58,746 nt of DNA from Hydrogenophilales bacterium (GCA_902601765.1 CACKOO010000005.1:1-58746), one strand, 5' to 3'; counted from the first letter of the stretch, positions 44,180 to 53,574 are shown. A program made the numbers and translations. The notes: generated from the letters alone by a model not told the origin.

Positions 44180-45966
44180 TCAGCTCAGGGTTTTTGTCTT
44201 TTATTGCATCTCTTGCGGTGCTTTCGATAACAGTTTTTGCACTCTACCTATTGTCGCCGCCGAAACGACGAGTGGTGCTATCTTCAATTTTAATATGGCA
44301 AAAATTCCTTACCAATATAAAAAGAAATTTAGATCGGCGAAAATGGTTTTTATCTTTGATGCTAGCCCTTCTCATTGCATTTCTCTTGGCGATGACCATC
44401 TTAAGCGATAAGTACGGAAAGTTTCTTGGTATAGAAAATCGATTAGTGATAATTGTTGATAATTCTCCGTCAATGGCTACCCAAACCTCTGATGGTAGCT
44501 CTCGTTTTGTAAAAGCTATTGAATTAGCCAGGAAATTAGTCAAGGAGCTTGATTCCGGTGCGAGGGTAATGATAAGGGATACGCAAGGCTTTGTAAGCGC
44601 TCCTCGCTTCGATATTTCTAGCGATGCGCTCAAATTGATTGATTCGCTTGTTCTGGGCACAGATATTTCGCTCGGAGTAACAGATTTCCCATGGTCGGAT
44701 GATTTTATAGGATCTAAATATTATTTTATTAGTGACGGGGTTTTGGGCCCAGAAGCCAGTGATTCTTGGAGTGTAATTTCGGTTTTTGAAGAGGCAGAAA
44801 ATATAGGAATCACTCAATTCGAAGTTGATACAGTTCCTGGCGAGCCTGGTATGCAAAAAGCATATGTGAAAGTAATGAATGCTGGCACAAAGCCCCAGAG
44901 AGTCACATTACGGATCAAGGGGGTTGGTTCAAAGGACTTAATCAAGCAGTTTGATATCGATTCTCAAAGCTCATTTTCCGAGATTTTAGACGTATCTAAA
45001 TTTGACGAGGGTTCCATTACTGCCAGAATTTCCAGTGAGTGGGACTCTCTTCCGACTGATAACGTGGCATTTAGCTATCGCCATGCTAGCAGGCAATTGA
45101 GAATTGGTTTGGTATCTTATGGGAGCGCTATTTTTGATTCATTACTCAGTAGTTACCCAGGAGCCATCGTCAAGAAATTTGACCCTGTTAACTTTCAGTA
45201 TCAAGGTAACATTGATTTTTATATTTTTGACGGAATTCGTCCTAAAACTCCTCCCAATGTGCCAGCGCTTTGGGTTAACGTAACAGGGGATAGTTGGTTG
45301 CCGGTTGGGTCAACAATTAGTAATCCCATATTTAGCTCTGACGGTACCGAGCATCCAATTCTTGATCAAGTAACTTTTGATGATTTGTTTATTGATTTTG
45401 CCACGGTAGGTGTTTTAAGGAATCCGGACGAAAAGAGTCTCATGGATGTAGGTGACAACGGATCGATTATGATCGCGAAAAACGCAGATCCCCGATCCCT
45501 ATGGGTGGGGTTCGATTTAGAGAAATCCAACTTCAGTTTGCATTCCAGTTTCCCCGTTTTTTTAGATAACGCTATTCATTGGCTGGTCGATGAACCGACA
45601 GTTAAATACTTAGGGTTGGGCCAAGTGCGCGTAAACTTTGATGGTGAAAGAGTTTCAGGGGCGGATGGAGCTAGCTTGCCTGTAACCGCGAAAATTTTAG
45701 GTCACAGCCAATTTTTTGCTGGTGAACCCGGGGTGTACAGCATGAGTAACAGTAAAAGTCGATTAAAAATAGTAGTTAACAGTTCAGATGTAATGTTGAC
45801 TCAGGTTAATAATACCCAATTCAATGATTCAAATCTTATTGATTCAATTTATGCCAAGCAAGGGGTGGCTGCAATCGAGAACAGGTTGGTTTTATGGTTG
45901 CTTTTTGGAGCCTTATTTCTGCTGGTATTTGAATGGCTAACTTTTAATTACAGAAAAACAGTATAG
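44176..45966 (+). CDS. BatA-type membrane protein with VWA domain
   Basis: A 596-residue protein. Two N-terminal membrane helices (about 8-28 and 57-76) with a BatA-like arrangement are followed by a VWA domain with metal motif DNSPS (95-99) and ISDGVLGP. A long beta-rich periplasmic region follows, and a C-terminal helix (LVLWLLFGALFLLVFEWL) re-enters the membrane. The VWA domain faces a compartment that depends on topology I cannot settle. It works with the MoxR ATPase by analogy with Bat proteins. Confidence 0.85.
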   Translation: MISSGFLSFIASLAVLSITVFALYLLSPPKRRVVLSSILIWQKFLTNIKRNLDRRKWFLSLMLALLIAFLLAMTILSDKYGKFLGIENRLVIIVDNSPSMATQTSDGSSRFVKAIELARKLVKELDSGARVMIRDTQGFVSAPRFDISSDALKLIDSLVLGTDISLGVTDFPWSDDFIGSKYYFISDGVLGPEASDSWSVISVFEEAENIGITQFEVDTVPGEPGMQKAYVKVMNAGTKPQRVTLRIKGVGSKDLIKQFDIDSQSSFSEILDVSKFDEGSITARISSEWDSLPTDNVAFSYRHASRQLRIGLVSYGSAIFDSLLSSYPGAIVKKFDPVNFQYQGNIDFYIFDGIRPKTPPNVPALWVNVTGDSWLPVGSTISNPIFSSDGTEHPILDQVTFDDLFIDFATVGVLRNPDEKSLMDVGDNGSIMIAKNADPRSLWVGFDLEKSNFSLHSSFPVFLDNAIHWLVDEPTVKYLGLGQVRVNFDGERVSGADGASLPVTAKILGHSQFFAGEPGVYSMSNSKSRLKIVVNSSDVMLTQVNNTQFNDSNLIDSIYAKQGVAAIENRLVLWLLFGALFLLVFEWLTFNYRKTV

Positions 45967-45972
45967 AAAAAT

Positions 45973-48558
45973 ATGAGTCTCGAATTTTTATCACCTTGGG
46001 CGTTTTGGTTTTTATTAGTTATCCCTTTTATCTGGTTAATTAAAAAAATTGGCATTGCCAATTTAAGTAATAGACATTTAAGGTGTGTGGCGTTAGTCCG
46101 CAGTATATGTATTCTTTTTTTAGTTATAGGGATCGCTCAGCCGATACTAAAGGTGGTAAACCATGATCCCTCGGTCGTCTTCCTGGTTGATACATCTAGC
46201 AGTATTTCACCTAGCTTCATTTCAAACGGATTAAATTGGATTAATCAATTTAAAGAAGGTGGTTTTGCCAAACATATTGAAGTTGTTATGTTTGCTGATA
46301 CACCAGCTCGGCAATCAGATTTAAATGGTTTTGAAGGAGCAGATATTCCTGACGTTGAGAAAAAAAATATTAAATCTCTGAATTTGTCATCTACTAATCT
46401 GGAGAGGGCCGTCAACTTCGGGGTTAGCCTTTTGGATAGAGACAGTAGCAAGAGGTTGGTCCTCCTCACCGACGGAAATGAGACATCTGGGAATGTATGG
46501 AGGACAATTGGTTTATTGAAGAAAGAGAAAGTTAAAGTACATGCGATGATCCCGAAAGTTACGAATTCTAGTGACGCTTGGATTGCCAGTTTGGCTACTC
46601 CTCCTGCTGTACGCGATAGTGAGTTATTTGTGTTGACAGTTAGAGTATATAGCCCAGATGAGGCAAAAGGAGAAGTTGAACTTTTGGCTGAGGGGAGCCA
46701 GATTGGTAAAAAGATAATCGCTTTGCAAAAGGGGATGAATGATATAGATTTCGAAGTGAAATTCTCCGGAAAAGAACTGGTCAGGGTGATTGCCAAACTA
46801 AGTTTCCCAAAGGATCCTAGAGAGGAAAATAATTTGATGGAATCTACTGTATGGGTAGACTCTAAACCTCAATTACTTTTTGTGGCTAGTAAAATTGGCG
46901 TAGAAGAAACGTTTGTCGATACTCTAATTGAGAATGGTTTTTCTGTTGATAGGGTTACAGGAGATAATTTGCCGGAAAACGTAAATAAGCTCAATAAATA
47001 TGATGTTATATTTATGTCAAATATAGCCAAAGATAGTTTGTCAGATGCAAATATGTCGTCTCTTATGGCTTATGTAAGGGACTATGGCGGGGGAGTAGTC
47101 TTTGCCTCTGGTGAGAACGTATTTGGTGAAAACGGTTATAGCGGCACGATTGTGGAGGAATTTCTTCCGGTTGAGTTTAAAGCCCGAGAAAGAAAAAAAG
47201 ACTTAGCTTTGGTAATTGCAATTGACCGTTCCTACAGTATGAAGGGAAGGAAGATTGAATATGCTAAGGAGGCATCAAGAGCTGCTCTTGATTTGCTTGA
47301 GGAACAGCACAAATTTGCAGTAGTCGCTTTTGATTCACAACCCTACATCTCAGTTCCAATGCGAATGGTTCGTTCTAAACGACGTGCTGAAGATCGGATA
47401 AGCAGAATAAAAGCCAGTGGCCAGACAAATATTTATCCAGCCTTGGGCGTAGTTTATCGCTTGCTTCAGAGGGAGAAATCGGTGGCAAAACACGTTATTC
47501 TCTTGTCAGATGGGGACACGCATCCAGCCGACTTTGAGAAGTTACTCTCTCGGATCAAACAAGCCGGAATAGTCGTATCAACTGTAACGATTGGTAAGAC
47601 AGGAGATCCTGAACTTATGGCGCGCATAGCGGATTGGGGAGGTGGTCAAAATCACATCGCTTTGAGTGCGGAAGCTATTCCACAAATTTTTATCGAAGAA
47701 ACGCAAAAGGCTTTGAATTCTACCGAAGGCGAACAAGAATACCCGGTGAAAGTTGAACTGGAGGTCAAAGCTTTTTCGGGGATTCAGTTCGATACGGTAC
47801 CAAAAATAACTGGTTTGGTGTCCACAAAACTTCGTGATACGGCGGATATTTTATTGACTACTGCTGATGGAGAACCTCTTTTATCTCGCTGGCAATATGG
47901 TTTAGGAAAAAGTGTATCTTTTTCTTCGACTATTTCAGGTAAGTGGGCTGAGAATTGGGTGCGATGGGACGATTACGCTAAATTTTGGGATCAAATTCTG
48001 AGGGACACAATGCGAAATTTAGATACAAGATCTACTCGACTTCGGGTTTTGCGAAATGGAAAAAAAGCCTCGGCTAAGATAGTTCTTCTTGACGGGCAAG
48101 GACGGTTTAGAAATAATTTGAAACCCGTGGTTAACGTGAGAAACAGTAATGCCGATGACCTCAATGCAAAGATTCCTCTTCAACAAGTGGGGCCGGGTTC
48201 ATATGAGGCTTTAATTACCGAAGATTTGACGGACAGGACAACGCTGTCTTTGTTGAAAGAGGGAGGGGTAGGTGCGCTTGCCGCATCTCGAGCTGGTGTG
48301 GTAACCGTCAATTCATCATTTCCAGATGAGTTAAGATCTAATCCTTCTAATTTTGCTTTGCTTGGAGAGCTCGCAGGAATCACCGGAGGCAGTATATCGC
48401 CGACTGTTGATGAAATATTTTCGGTAGATGATGATTTAGGTGTTTCCGCCCGTGCTCTGATGCCTTGGATGGTCGGATTGTCACTTTTATTTTTCTTGTT
48501 TGACATTTATTTGAGGAGATCCCCTTTCGCTTGGAGAATTTTAGGTAAAGAGGAATAG
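45973..48558 (+). CDS. Large membrane protein with two VWA domains and amidotransferase-like domain
   Basis: An 861-residue protein with N-terminal helices (about 8-24 and 42-60) and a C-terminal one (about 826-843). The first VWA domain has motif DTSSS (73-77) and LLTDGNETSGN. A class I amidotransferase-like part follows (about 300-400; VIFMSNIAKDSLSD, YGGGVVFASGE). A second VWA has DRSYS (418-422), ILLSDGDTHPADF and TIGKTGDPELM. The amidotransferase-like part appears to lack a catalytic triad and is probably structural. This double-VWA arrangement is known in marine bacteria; its partner is unknown. Confidence 0.85.
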   Translation: MSLEFLSPWAFWFLLVIPFIWLIKKIGIANLSNRHLRCVALVRSICILFLVIGIAQPILKVVNHDPSVVFLVDTSSSISPSFISNGLNWINQFKEGGFAKHIEVVMFADTPARQSDLNGFEGADIPDVEKKNIKSLNLSSTNLERAVNFGVSLLDRDSSKRLVLLTDGNETSGNVWRTIGLLKKEKVKVHAMIPKVTNSSDAWIASLATPPAVRDSELFVLTVRVYSPDEAKGEVELLAEGSQIGKKIIALQKGMNDIDFEVKFSGKELVRVIAKLSFPKDPREENNLMESTVWVDSKPQLLFVASKIGVEETFVDTLIENGFSVDRVTGDNLPENVNKLNKYDVIFMSNIAKDSLSDANMSSLMAYVRDYGGGVVFASGENVFGENGYSGTIVEEFLPVEFKARERKKDLALVIAIDRSYSMKGRKIEYAKEASRAALDLLEEQHKFAVVAFDSQPYISVPMRMVRSKRRAEDRISRIKASGQTNIYPALGVVYRLLQREKSVAKHVILLSDGDTHPADFEKLLSRIKQAGIVVSTVTIGKTGDPELMARIADWGGGQNHIALSAEAIPQIFIEETQKALNSTEGEQEYPVKVELEVKAFSGIQFDTVPKITGLVSTKLRDTADILLTTADGEPLLSRWQYGLGKSVSFSSTISGKWAENWVRWDDYAKFWDQILRDTMRNLDTRSTRLRVLRNGKKASAKIVLLDGQGRFRNNLKPVVNVRNSNADDLNAKIPLQQVGPGSYEALITEDLTDRTTLSLLKEGGVGALAASRAGVVTVNSSFPDELRSNPSNFALLGELAGITGGSISPTVDEIFSVDDDLGVSARALMPWMVGLSLLFFLFDIYLRRSPFAWRILGKEE

Positions 48559-48741
48559 AGGTTATTGTTTATGTATGTTTATACAGCATTATGTATATAG
48601 ATACAGTTATCTGTAAATAATATTTAATCCATAGTTTTGGCTGGTTACTGAGTGGCAAATATTTTGTTTTTTTTTGGTGAAAAAATAGGCAGGTTAAGCA
48701 AGACTATTTAGGGGAAAAGGATTATCACAATGCCAGCCATG
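48559..48741. other. Intergenic region before DnaA-box cluster
   Basis: About 180 very AT-rich bases. They include a palindrome at 48602-48615 (TACAG-TTAT-CTGTA) of unknown meaning. No gene is seen. With the stretch to 48905 the full gene-free interval is about 345 bases. Confidence 0.4.
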
Positions 48742-48776
48742 CAATCCACAAGGTTATCCACAGAAATTGTGGATAG
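48742..48776. promoter_or_regulatory. Cluster of three DnaA-box-like sites
   Basis: A perfect DnaA box TTATCCACA lies at 48754-48762. An inverted near-match (TGTGGATAG, 8 of 9) lies at 48768-48776 and a direct weaker one (CAATCCACA, 7 of 9) at 48742-48750. Two sites in tandem and one head-to-head, all within 35 bases, resemble the core of E. coli DARS elements as I remember it. The flanks are AT-rich. Confidence 0.55.
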
Positions 48777-48905
48777 GTTGTACACCTCCCAGTTTAATTT
48801 ATCAAAGTGATATATCTTTTCCCCTTAAATATGTTTCTTTGTTATATTCGATTATCGCCTGAATATCCAGGTTGATATCCTATTTTTTCCAGAGGACAAA
48901 AGTTT

Positions 48906-50192
48906 ATGGATATGCAGCTTAATTATGGAAAAAAAAATCTGGCCATCGAGATAGAGCCTGATTGGGATATTACCCTTATTAAGAAATCAGAAATGCCAGT
49001 AATAGCAAATCCAGTTCAAGCTGTTAATGACTCCTTGTCCAACGGCGTTCATGCGGCAGCACTTTTGCAAGAGGCCGCCGGTTGTAAATCAGCCTGCATA
49101 CTAATATGCGATATCACCCGACCAGTACCGAATCATCTTATTTTGGGTCCAATTTTAAGGTGTTTGCTAGAGGGAGGCTTGAGAAAAGAAAATATTACGA
49201 TACTCGTTGCGACTGGCCTGCATAGGCCTAACCAGGGTGAGGAGCTTGAAGAGTTAGTGGGGGATCCTTGGGTTCTTGAAAATTTTACTGTAGAAAATCA
49301 CTTTGCGGAAGATGATAGCGCTCATTTAAATATGGGTTTAACAGGTAGGGGTACCCCAGTAAAAATCGATCAGAGATTTGTAGATTCGGATTTGCGGATA
49401 GTTACCGGGCTAGTCGAGCCACATTTTATGGCAGGTTTTTCTGGTGGACGCAAAGTCATAGCGCCCGGTATAGCTCACCAAGATACAATCAAAACGTTTC
49501 ATAATTTTCGGTTCATGTCAGATCCTAATGTTAACAATTGTATACTCGATGATAATCCGCTACATCTAGAGCAACTGGAAATTGTAAAAAAAATTGGGAA
49601 AATATTCGCTGTCAACACTGTACTGGATGAGGAGCGACGTCTTTCATTCATTAACTATGGAGAAATTATTGAGAGTCATTTGGACGCCGTGAAATTTGTA
49701 GAGCAATTTATAATCCAGAAAATTGATAGGAAGTTTGATATTTTGGTTACCAGTGCGGCGGGATATCCTTTGGATAAAACTTATTACCAGACTGTTAAAG
49801 GTATGATTGGTCCATTAGATATTCTAACTGATGGAGGCGATTTAATTGTCGTGTCCGCATGCAGTGAAGGGTTAGGTTCTAATCACTTCGTCGAGGCACA
49901 AAAACGTCTTGTTACCTTAGGAGATAGTTTGTTTCTATCTGAGATCAAATCTAAGACTTTTGCAGACATTGATGAGTGGCAGACCCAGATGCAAATTAAA
50001 GCCACATCCAGTGTCAATGTTCATCTATTTACTGAGGGTTTGACCGAAAAAGAAAAAAACCTAACCGGAGTAAACATAATAGACTCAGTGGAGGGTAAAA
50101 TACGTCAACTTATGAGCAAGAAATATGATAAACGTCTGGCGATAATTCCCGAGGGACCTTACATTGTTCCAAAATATGTGCCATCTGATTGA
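48906..50192 (+). CDS. larA: LarA-family nickel-dependent 2-hydroxyacid racemase
   Basis: A 428-residue LarA (DUF2088) protein. The catalytic residues of lactate racemase can be placed: Arg72 (TRPVPN), His106 (TGLHRPN), His173 and Lys183 (EPHFMAGFSGGRK), His199 (TFHNF). Lys183 is the residue that binds the nickel-pincer cofactor and the histidines act as bases or nickel ligand. LarA homologues racemise or epimerise various 2-hydroxy acids, so lactate is not assured. It heads a tight four-gene unit and has a GAGGA site before ATG. The cofactor genes larB, larC and larE are not in this window. Confidence 0.88.
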   Translation: MDMQLNYGKKNLAIEIEPDWDITLIKKSEMPVIANPVQAVNDSLSNGVHAAALLQEAAGCKSACILICDITRPVPNHLILGPILRCLLEGGLRKENITILVATGLHRPNQGEELEELVGDPWVLENFTVENHFAEDDSAHLNMGLTGRGTPVKIDQRFVDSDLRIVTGLVEPHFMAGFSGGRKVIAPGIAHQDTIKTFHNFRFMSDPNVNNCILDDNPLHLEQLEIVKKIGKIFAVNTVLDEERRLSFINYGEIIESHLDAVKFVEQFIIQKIDRKFDILVTSAAGYPLDKTYYQTVKGMIGPLDILTDGGDLIVVSACSEGLGSNHFVEAQKRLVTLGDSLFLSEIKSKTFADIDEWQTQMQIKATSSVNVHLFTEGLTEKEKNLTGVNIIDSVEGKIRQLMSKKYDKRLAIIPEGPYIVPKYVPSD

Positions 50193-50219
50193 GTATTCCA
50201 TGAACGAAAGGGCAGGAAA

Positions 50220-51536
50220 ATGATTGGCGATAGAGTAGAAGTAAATGTTGCAGGAGGGTTAGATATACCTCTACCAAAAATGAGTCTAGTTCGACAGATA
50301 TTTAACGCAGAAAAAATTAACGATATCTCGAAAATTATTGCGGCAGAGTTTCTCAAGCCTGAAATACTGAAAACTATCAAGCCAGGACAAACAGTGGCGG
50401 TTGGATGTGGAAGTAGAGGAGTAGCCAATATCGCTATTATCGTTAAGGCAGTAATAAACGAACTCAAAATGAGGGGTGTTCGGCCCTTTATCTTCCCTTG
50501 TATGGGAAGTCATGGGTCAGCCACTGCGGAAGGGCAAAATGCGGTTTTAGGAAGTTATGGCATCACGGAAAAAAGTATGGGTGTGCCCATAAAGTCGTCA
50601 ATGGATACTCTGGTCACGGGTAGCTTAGATGACGGAACCCCTGTATACATGGATCAGAACGCGGCGGAAGCTGATGGAGTAGTAGTAATTAACAGAATTA
50701 AACCTCATACTAGCTTTCGTGGATCTATAGAGTCAGGGCTTACAAAGATGCTTTCTATCGGTATTGGCAAAATAGTGGGTGCGACAACCTATCACCGGCA
50801 TGGTATGGATATGTTTCCTCAGTTGTTACCCAAAGTCAGAGACTGTAATCTTAAGGCACGCAACATATTGTTTGGGGTGGGTATCGTGGAGAACGCGTAT
50901 GATCAAACGGCTCTTATTGAGTTAGTAGAGGCGGACAATATTTCCATTAGAGAACCTGAACTCCAAGCTCTAGCAAAGGAGAGGATGCCCAAGCTAAATT
51001 TTTCTAAGATTGATGTGTTAATTATCGACGAAATGGGTAAAAATATCAGCGGAGCAGGTTTTGATCCAAATATTACCGGTCGCTCTCGGTCGGTCGAAAA
51101 CTGGGAGACAGGTTTGAAAGTTAACAAAATAGTAGTCCTCAGCCTCTCCAAAGAGAGTCATGGTAATGCTACTGGCATTGGAGTAGCAGATGTCACTACC
51201 ATGCGTTTGTATAAAGATTTAGATATAGGAGCTACCTATGCTAATTGCATTACATCAATGTCACTGGGAGGAGCCGCAATCCCAGTCGTAATGAACAACG
51301 ATAGGGAGGCAATTGCATTAGCAATTAAAACCGTAGTTAGAGTTGAGCCAGCCCAATGTAGGATAGTAAGGATACGCAATACGCTAGATTTAGAAAGAAT
51401 CGAGGTTTCTGAAAGTTTATTGGAGGAAGTAAAAAGAGATACGCGAAATCAACAAATTCTCCAAGATCCCACATCGTTTAAATTTTCTGAAACAGGCGAT
51501 CTAATAAGTCTCTCGGAAATAATGGAACCTCTCTAA
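50220..51536 (+). CDS. Second LarA-family protein, divergent
   Basis: A 438-residue DUF2088/LarA-type protein of a different branch. Equivalents of the cofactor residues can be placed: His98 (MGSHGSATAEGQ), His163 (RIKPHTSFRG), Lys176 (ESGLTKMLSIGIGK), and His192/His194 (YHRHG). The spacing from His163 to Lys176 is three residues longer than in LarA. The C-terminal half has GIGVADVTTMRLYKDLDI and CITSMSLGGAAIP. It may use the same cofactor on a different acid. It follows the first LarA gene by 27 bases and precedes RidA. Confidence 0.82.
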   Translation: MIGDRVEVNVAGGLDIPLPKMSLVRQIFNAEKINDISKIIAAEFLKPEILKTIKPGQTVAVGCGSRGVANIAIIVKAVINELKMRGVRPFIFPCMGSHGSATAEGQNAVLGSYGITEKSMGVPIKSSMDTLVTGSLDDGTPVYMDQNAAEADGVVVINRIKPHTSFRGSIESGLTKMLSIGIGKIVGATTYHRHGMDMFPQLLPKVRDCNLKARNILFGVGIVENAYDQTALIELVEADNISIREPELQALAKERMPKLNFSKIDVLIIDEMGKNISGAGFDPNITGRSRSVENWETGLKVNKIVVLSLSKESHGNATGIGVADVTTMRLYKDLDIGATYANCITSMSLGGAAIPVVMNNDREAIALAIKTVVRVEPAQCRIVRIRNTLDLERIEVSESLLEEVKRDTRNQQILQDPTSFKFSETGDLISLSEIMEPL

Positions 51537-51559
51537 ATCCACATTTTATAGGATACGTT

Positions 51560-52024
51560 TTGTTAGAAACAATAATAGAAAACAAAGGGCTTAGGTTGCC
51601 GCAGGTGCGTACTCCCTCGTTTGAGTATTTGCCGGTTATTGTGTACAAAAATATCGCATATGTCAGCGGTCAACTTCCTTGGGATGATAGTTTCAAAAGT
51701 GTCATCAAAGGGAAAGTTGGGGGCGATTTATCATTAGAAGAAGGGCGGGAAGCAGCAAGGAGATGCGTGTTATCTGGTATGGCATTTTTGAAAGAGTCTT
51801 TGGGCAGTTTTTCTTCGGTGGAAAGAGTGATCAAAGTTTCAGGGTTTGTTGCATCGGCTCCGGGTTTTACAGAGCAGCCAGCCGTAATCGATGCGGCGTC
51901 CAGTCTTTTAGTTTCGTTATTTGGAGATTCAGGTAGGCATGCTCGGTCCGCAATTGGGGTGTACGAATTGCCCCGAGGTTCTGCGGTTGAAATAGAATTT
52001 TTATTTGGATTGCATGACGAATAA
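51560..52024 (+). CDS. RidA-family protein
   Basis: A 154-residue protein of the RidA/YjgF/UK114 superfamily, larger-sized subgroup. It has VIVYKNIAYVSGQLPWDD near the start, then the conserved Arg in GRHARSAIGVYELPRGSAVEIEFLF. RidA hydrolyses reactive enamines and imines made by PLP enzymes, or works in small-molecule catabolism. TTG 51560 is used with an AGGA site seven bases before. It is the third gene of the LarA-LarA-RidA-Tas unit. Confidence 0.85.
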   Translation: MLETIIENKGLRLPQVRTPSFEYLPVIVYKNIAYVSGQLPWDDSFKSVIKGKVGGDLSLEEGREAARRCVLSGMAFLKESLGSFSSVERVIKVSGFVASAPGFTEQPAVIDAASSLLVSLFGDSGRHARSAIGVYELPRGSAVEIEFLFGLHDE

Positions 52025-52051
52025 AGTTTGGAAAAAGTAAGGGGATTAACT

Positions 52052-53092
52052 ATGAAACTTAACCGGCTAGGTAGCAGTGATTTAGTGGTATCGGAAATTT
52101 GTTTGGGTACCATGACATTTGGAGAGCAGAATTCGGAGGGTGAAGCCCACCAACAGCTTGATTATGCAAAATCGAATGGAGTAAACTTTATAGATGTGGC
52201 AGAAATGTACCCTGTTCCTCCGAGAGCTGAGACTCAAGGGTTGACAGAAAGCTATGTAGGAAGTTGGTTAACCAAACAAGCTCGTGACCAAATCGTATTA
52301 GCGACAAAAATAACTGGGCCTGGAAGAGGCTTTGAGTGGGTCAGAGGTGGCCCTAAAGCAATTGATAGGAAAAGTGTGGTTGAAGCTCTCCACGGCAGTT
52401 TAGGCCGTTTAAAAACTGACTACATAGACTTGTATCAAATCCATTGGCCTGACAGGTACGTTCCCAACTTTGGTGAGTGGTCGTATGTTCCACAAAAAAA
52501 AAGACCAACCATTTCGGTCCATGATCAGATGGAAGCACTTTCTGAGCAAGTGAAACTAGGAAAAATTAGATATATCGGGCTCAGTAATGAAACCCCATGG
52601 GGAATTATGGAGTTTTTGAAAATCTCAAGGGAATATTCTTTACCAGCTATCATTACTACCCAAAATGCATATAGTCTTGTAAATCGGTCTTTTGAGCATG
52701 GACTTTCAGAGGTGTGCGATCGCGAAAATATTCCACTCTTGGCTTACAGTCCGTTAGCATTCGGACATCTGACCGGAAAGTATATTGATGGTGGAGCACC
52801 CCAATCGGCAAGGTTGTCCTTGTTTCCTAAGTTTGGCCTTAGATATGAAAAACCCAGTTTAAAAGAAGCTGTCAAGGCTTATTGCAATCTAGCTAAACGA
52901 TATGACATGAATCCAGCCCAGCTTGCTATTGCGTTTGTTTGCAGTCGTTGGTTTGTGGCCAGTAACATTATTGGGGCAACGACTCTTACGCAGCTTGAGG
53001 AGAATTTAACGGCATCTAAGTTAGCCTTGCCAAAAGAATTATTAGAGGAAATAGACAACTTACATTTAAAATATACTAATCCCGCTGTTTAA
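52052..53092 (+). CDS. tas: Aldo/keto reductase Tas
   Basis: A 346-residue protein, the same length as E. coli Tas and alike throughout, with SEICLGTMTFGEQNSEGEAH, IDVAEMYPVPPRAETQGLTE, YIDLYQIHWPDRY and FVCSRWFVASNIIGATTL. The catalytic tetrad is Asp48, Tyr53, Lys86, His131. Tas reduces carbonyls with NADPH; in E. coli it can support tyrosine formation in starved cells. The ATG 52052 follows AAGGGG at good spacing. It closes the LarA operon, so its real substrate may be a product of that pathway. Confidence 0.9.
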   Translation: MKLNRLGSSDLVVSEICLGTMTFGEQNSEGEAHQQLDYAKSNGVNFIDVAEMYPVPPRAETQGLTESYVGSWLTKQARDQIVLATKITGPGRGFEWVRGGPKAIDRKSVVEALHGSLGRLKTDYIDLYQIHWPDRYVPNFGEWSYVPQKKRPTISVHDQMEALSEQVKLGKIRYIGLSNETPWGIMEFLKISREYSLPAIITTQNAYSLVNRSFEHGLSEVCDRENIPLLAYSPLAFGHLTGKYIDGGAPQSARLSLFPKFGLRYEKPSLKEAVKAYCNLAKRYDMNPAQLAIAFVCSRWFVASNIIGATTLTQLEENLTASKLALPKELLEEIDNLHLKYTNPAV

Positions 53093-53158
53093 ATTTAGTA
53101 AAATTATCGCGCAAAATATAATAAAGTGAGACAATTACGGCTTAGTTGGAGTTTATAT

Positions 53159-53187
53159 TTGACATATTGACGTAAATTTTCGATACT
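53159..53187 (+). promoter_or_regulatory. Candidate promoter of the tRNA-tuf operon
   Basis: TTGACA at 53159-53164 and GATACT at 53182-53187 with a 17-base spacer fit a sigma-70 promoter. The expected transcription start is just ahead of tRNA-Tyr at 53202. Confidence 0.55.
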
Positions 53188-53201
53188 AGCGAGTTTCTTT
53201 C

Positions 53202-53286
53202 GGAGGGGTTCCCGAGCGGTCAAAGGGGGCAGACTGTAAATCTGTTGGCTCAGCCTTCGAAGGTTCGAATCCTTCTCCCTCCACCA
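53202..53286 (+). tRNA. tRNA-Tyr (GTA)
   Basis: An 85-nt type-II tRNA with a long variable arm. Acceptor GGAGGGG pairs with the 3' TCCCTCC, the anticodon GTA is at 53236-53238, the T-loop GGTTCGAATCC is normal and CCA is encoded. It is the first of three tRNAs before tuf, as in E. coli. Confidence 0.97.
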
Positions 53287-53413
53287 CCGATTTGTGTAAG
53301 GGTGGGAGAAAAGGATATATATATTGAAATTTTTGGGATTTGGTAATGGGTTGATTGGCGGTGTGCTGGGTTAATTGGAAGGTTTTATATTTTTAGGTTT
53401 AGGCAAGAATGTT

Positions 53414-53487
53414 GCGGGTGTAGCTCAGTGGTAGAGCAGAAGCCTTCCAAGCTTACGACGAGGGTTCGATTCCCTTCACCCGCTCCA
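53414..53487 (+). tRNA. tRNA-Gly (TCC)
   Basis: A 74-nt tRNA with acceptor GCGGGTG, anticodon TCC at 53446-53448, the normal T-loop GGTTCGATTCC, discriminator T and encoded CCA. The second tRNA of the tuf cluster. Confidence 0.97.
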
Positions 53488-53499
53488 GGCATTGGCGCG

Positions 53500-53574
<75 letters not shown>

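Noticed and set aside
46245..46796. 183-codon minus-strand frame inside the large VWA gene
   Set aside because: The plus strand encodes an 861-residue protein with conserved VWA motifs across it; the antisense protein is Ser/Thr/Phe-rich with no family pattern.
48602..48615. Palindrome TACAG-TTAT-CTGTA as a LexA (SOS) box
   Set aside because: LexA sites in gammaproteobacteria have CTG and CAG at the outer ends (CTG-N10-CAG). Here the order is reversed, so it does not fit.
48559..48905. Chromosomal replication origin
   Set aside because: DnaA boxes are present but only three, and no origin marker genes or AT-rich 13-mers in order were seen. DARS-like or regulatory use is more likely.
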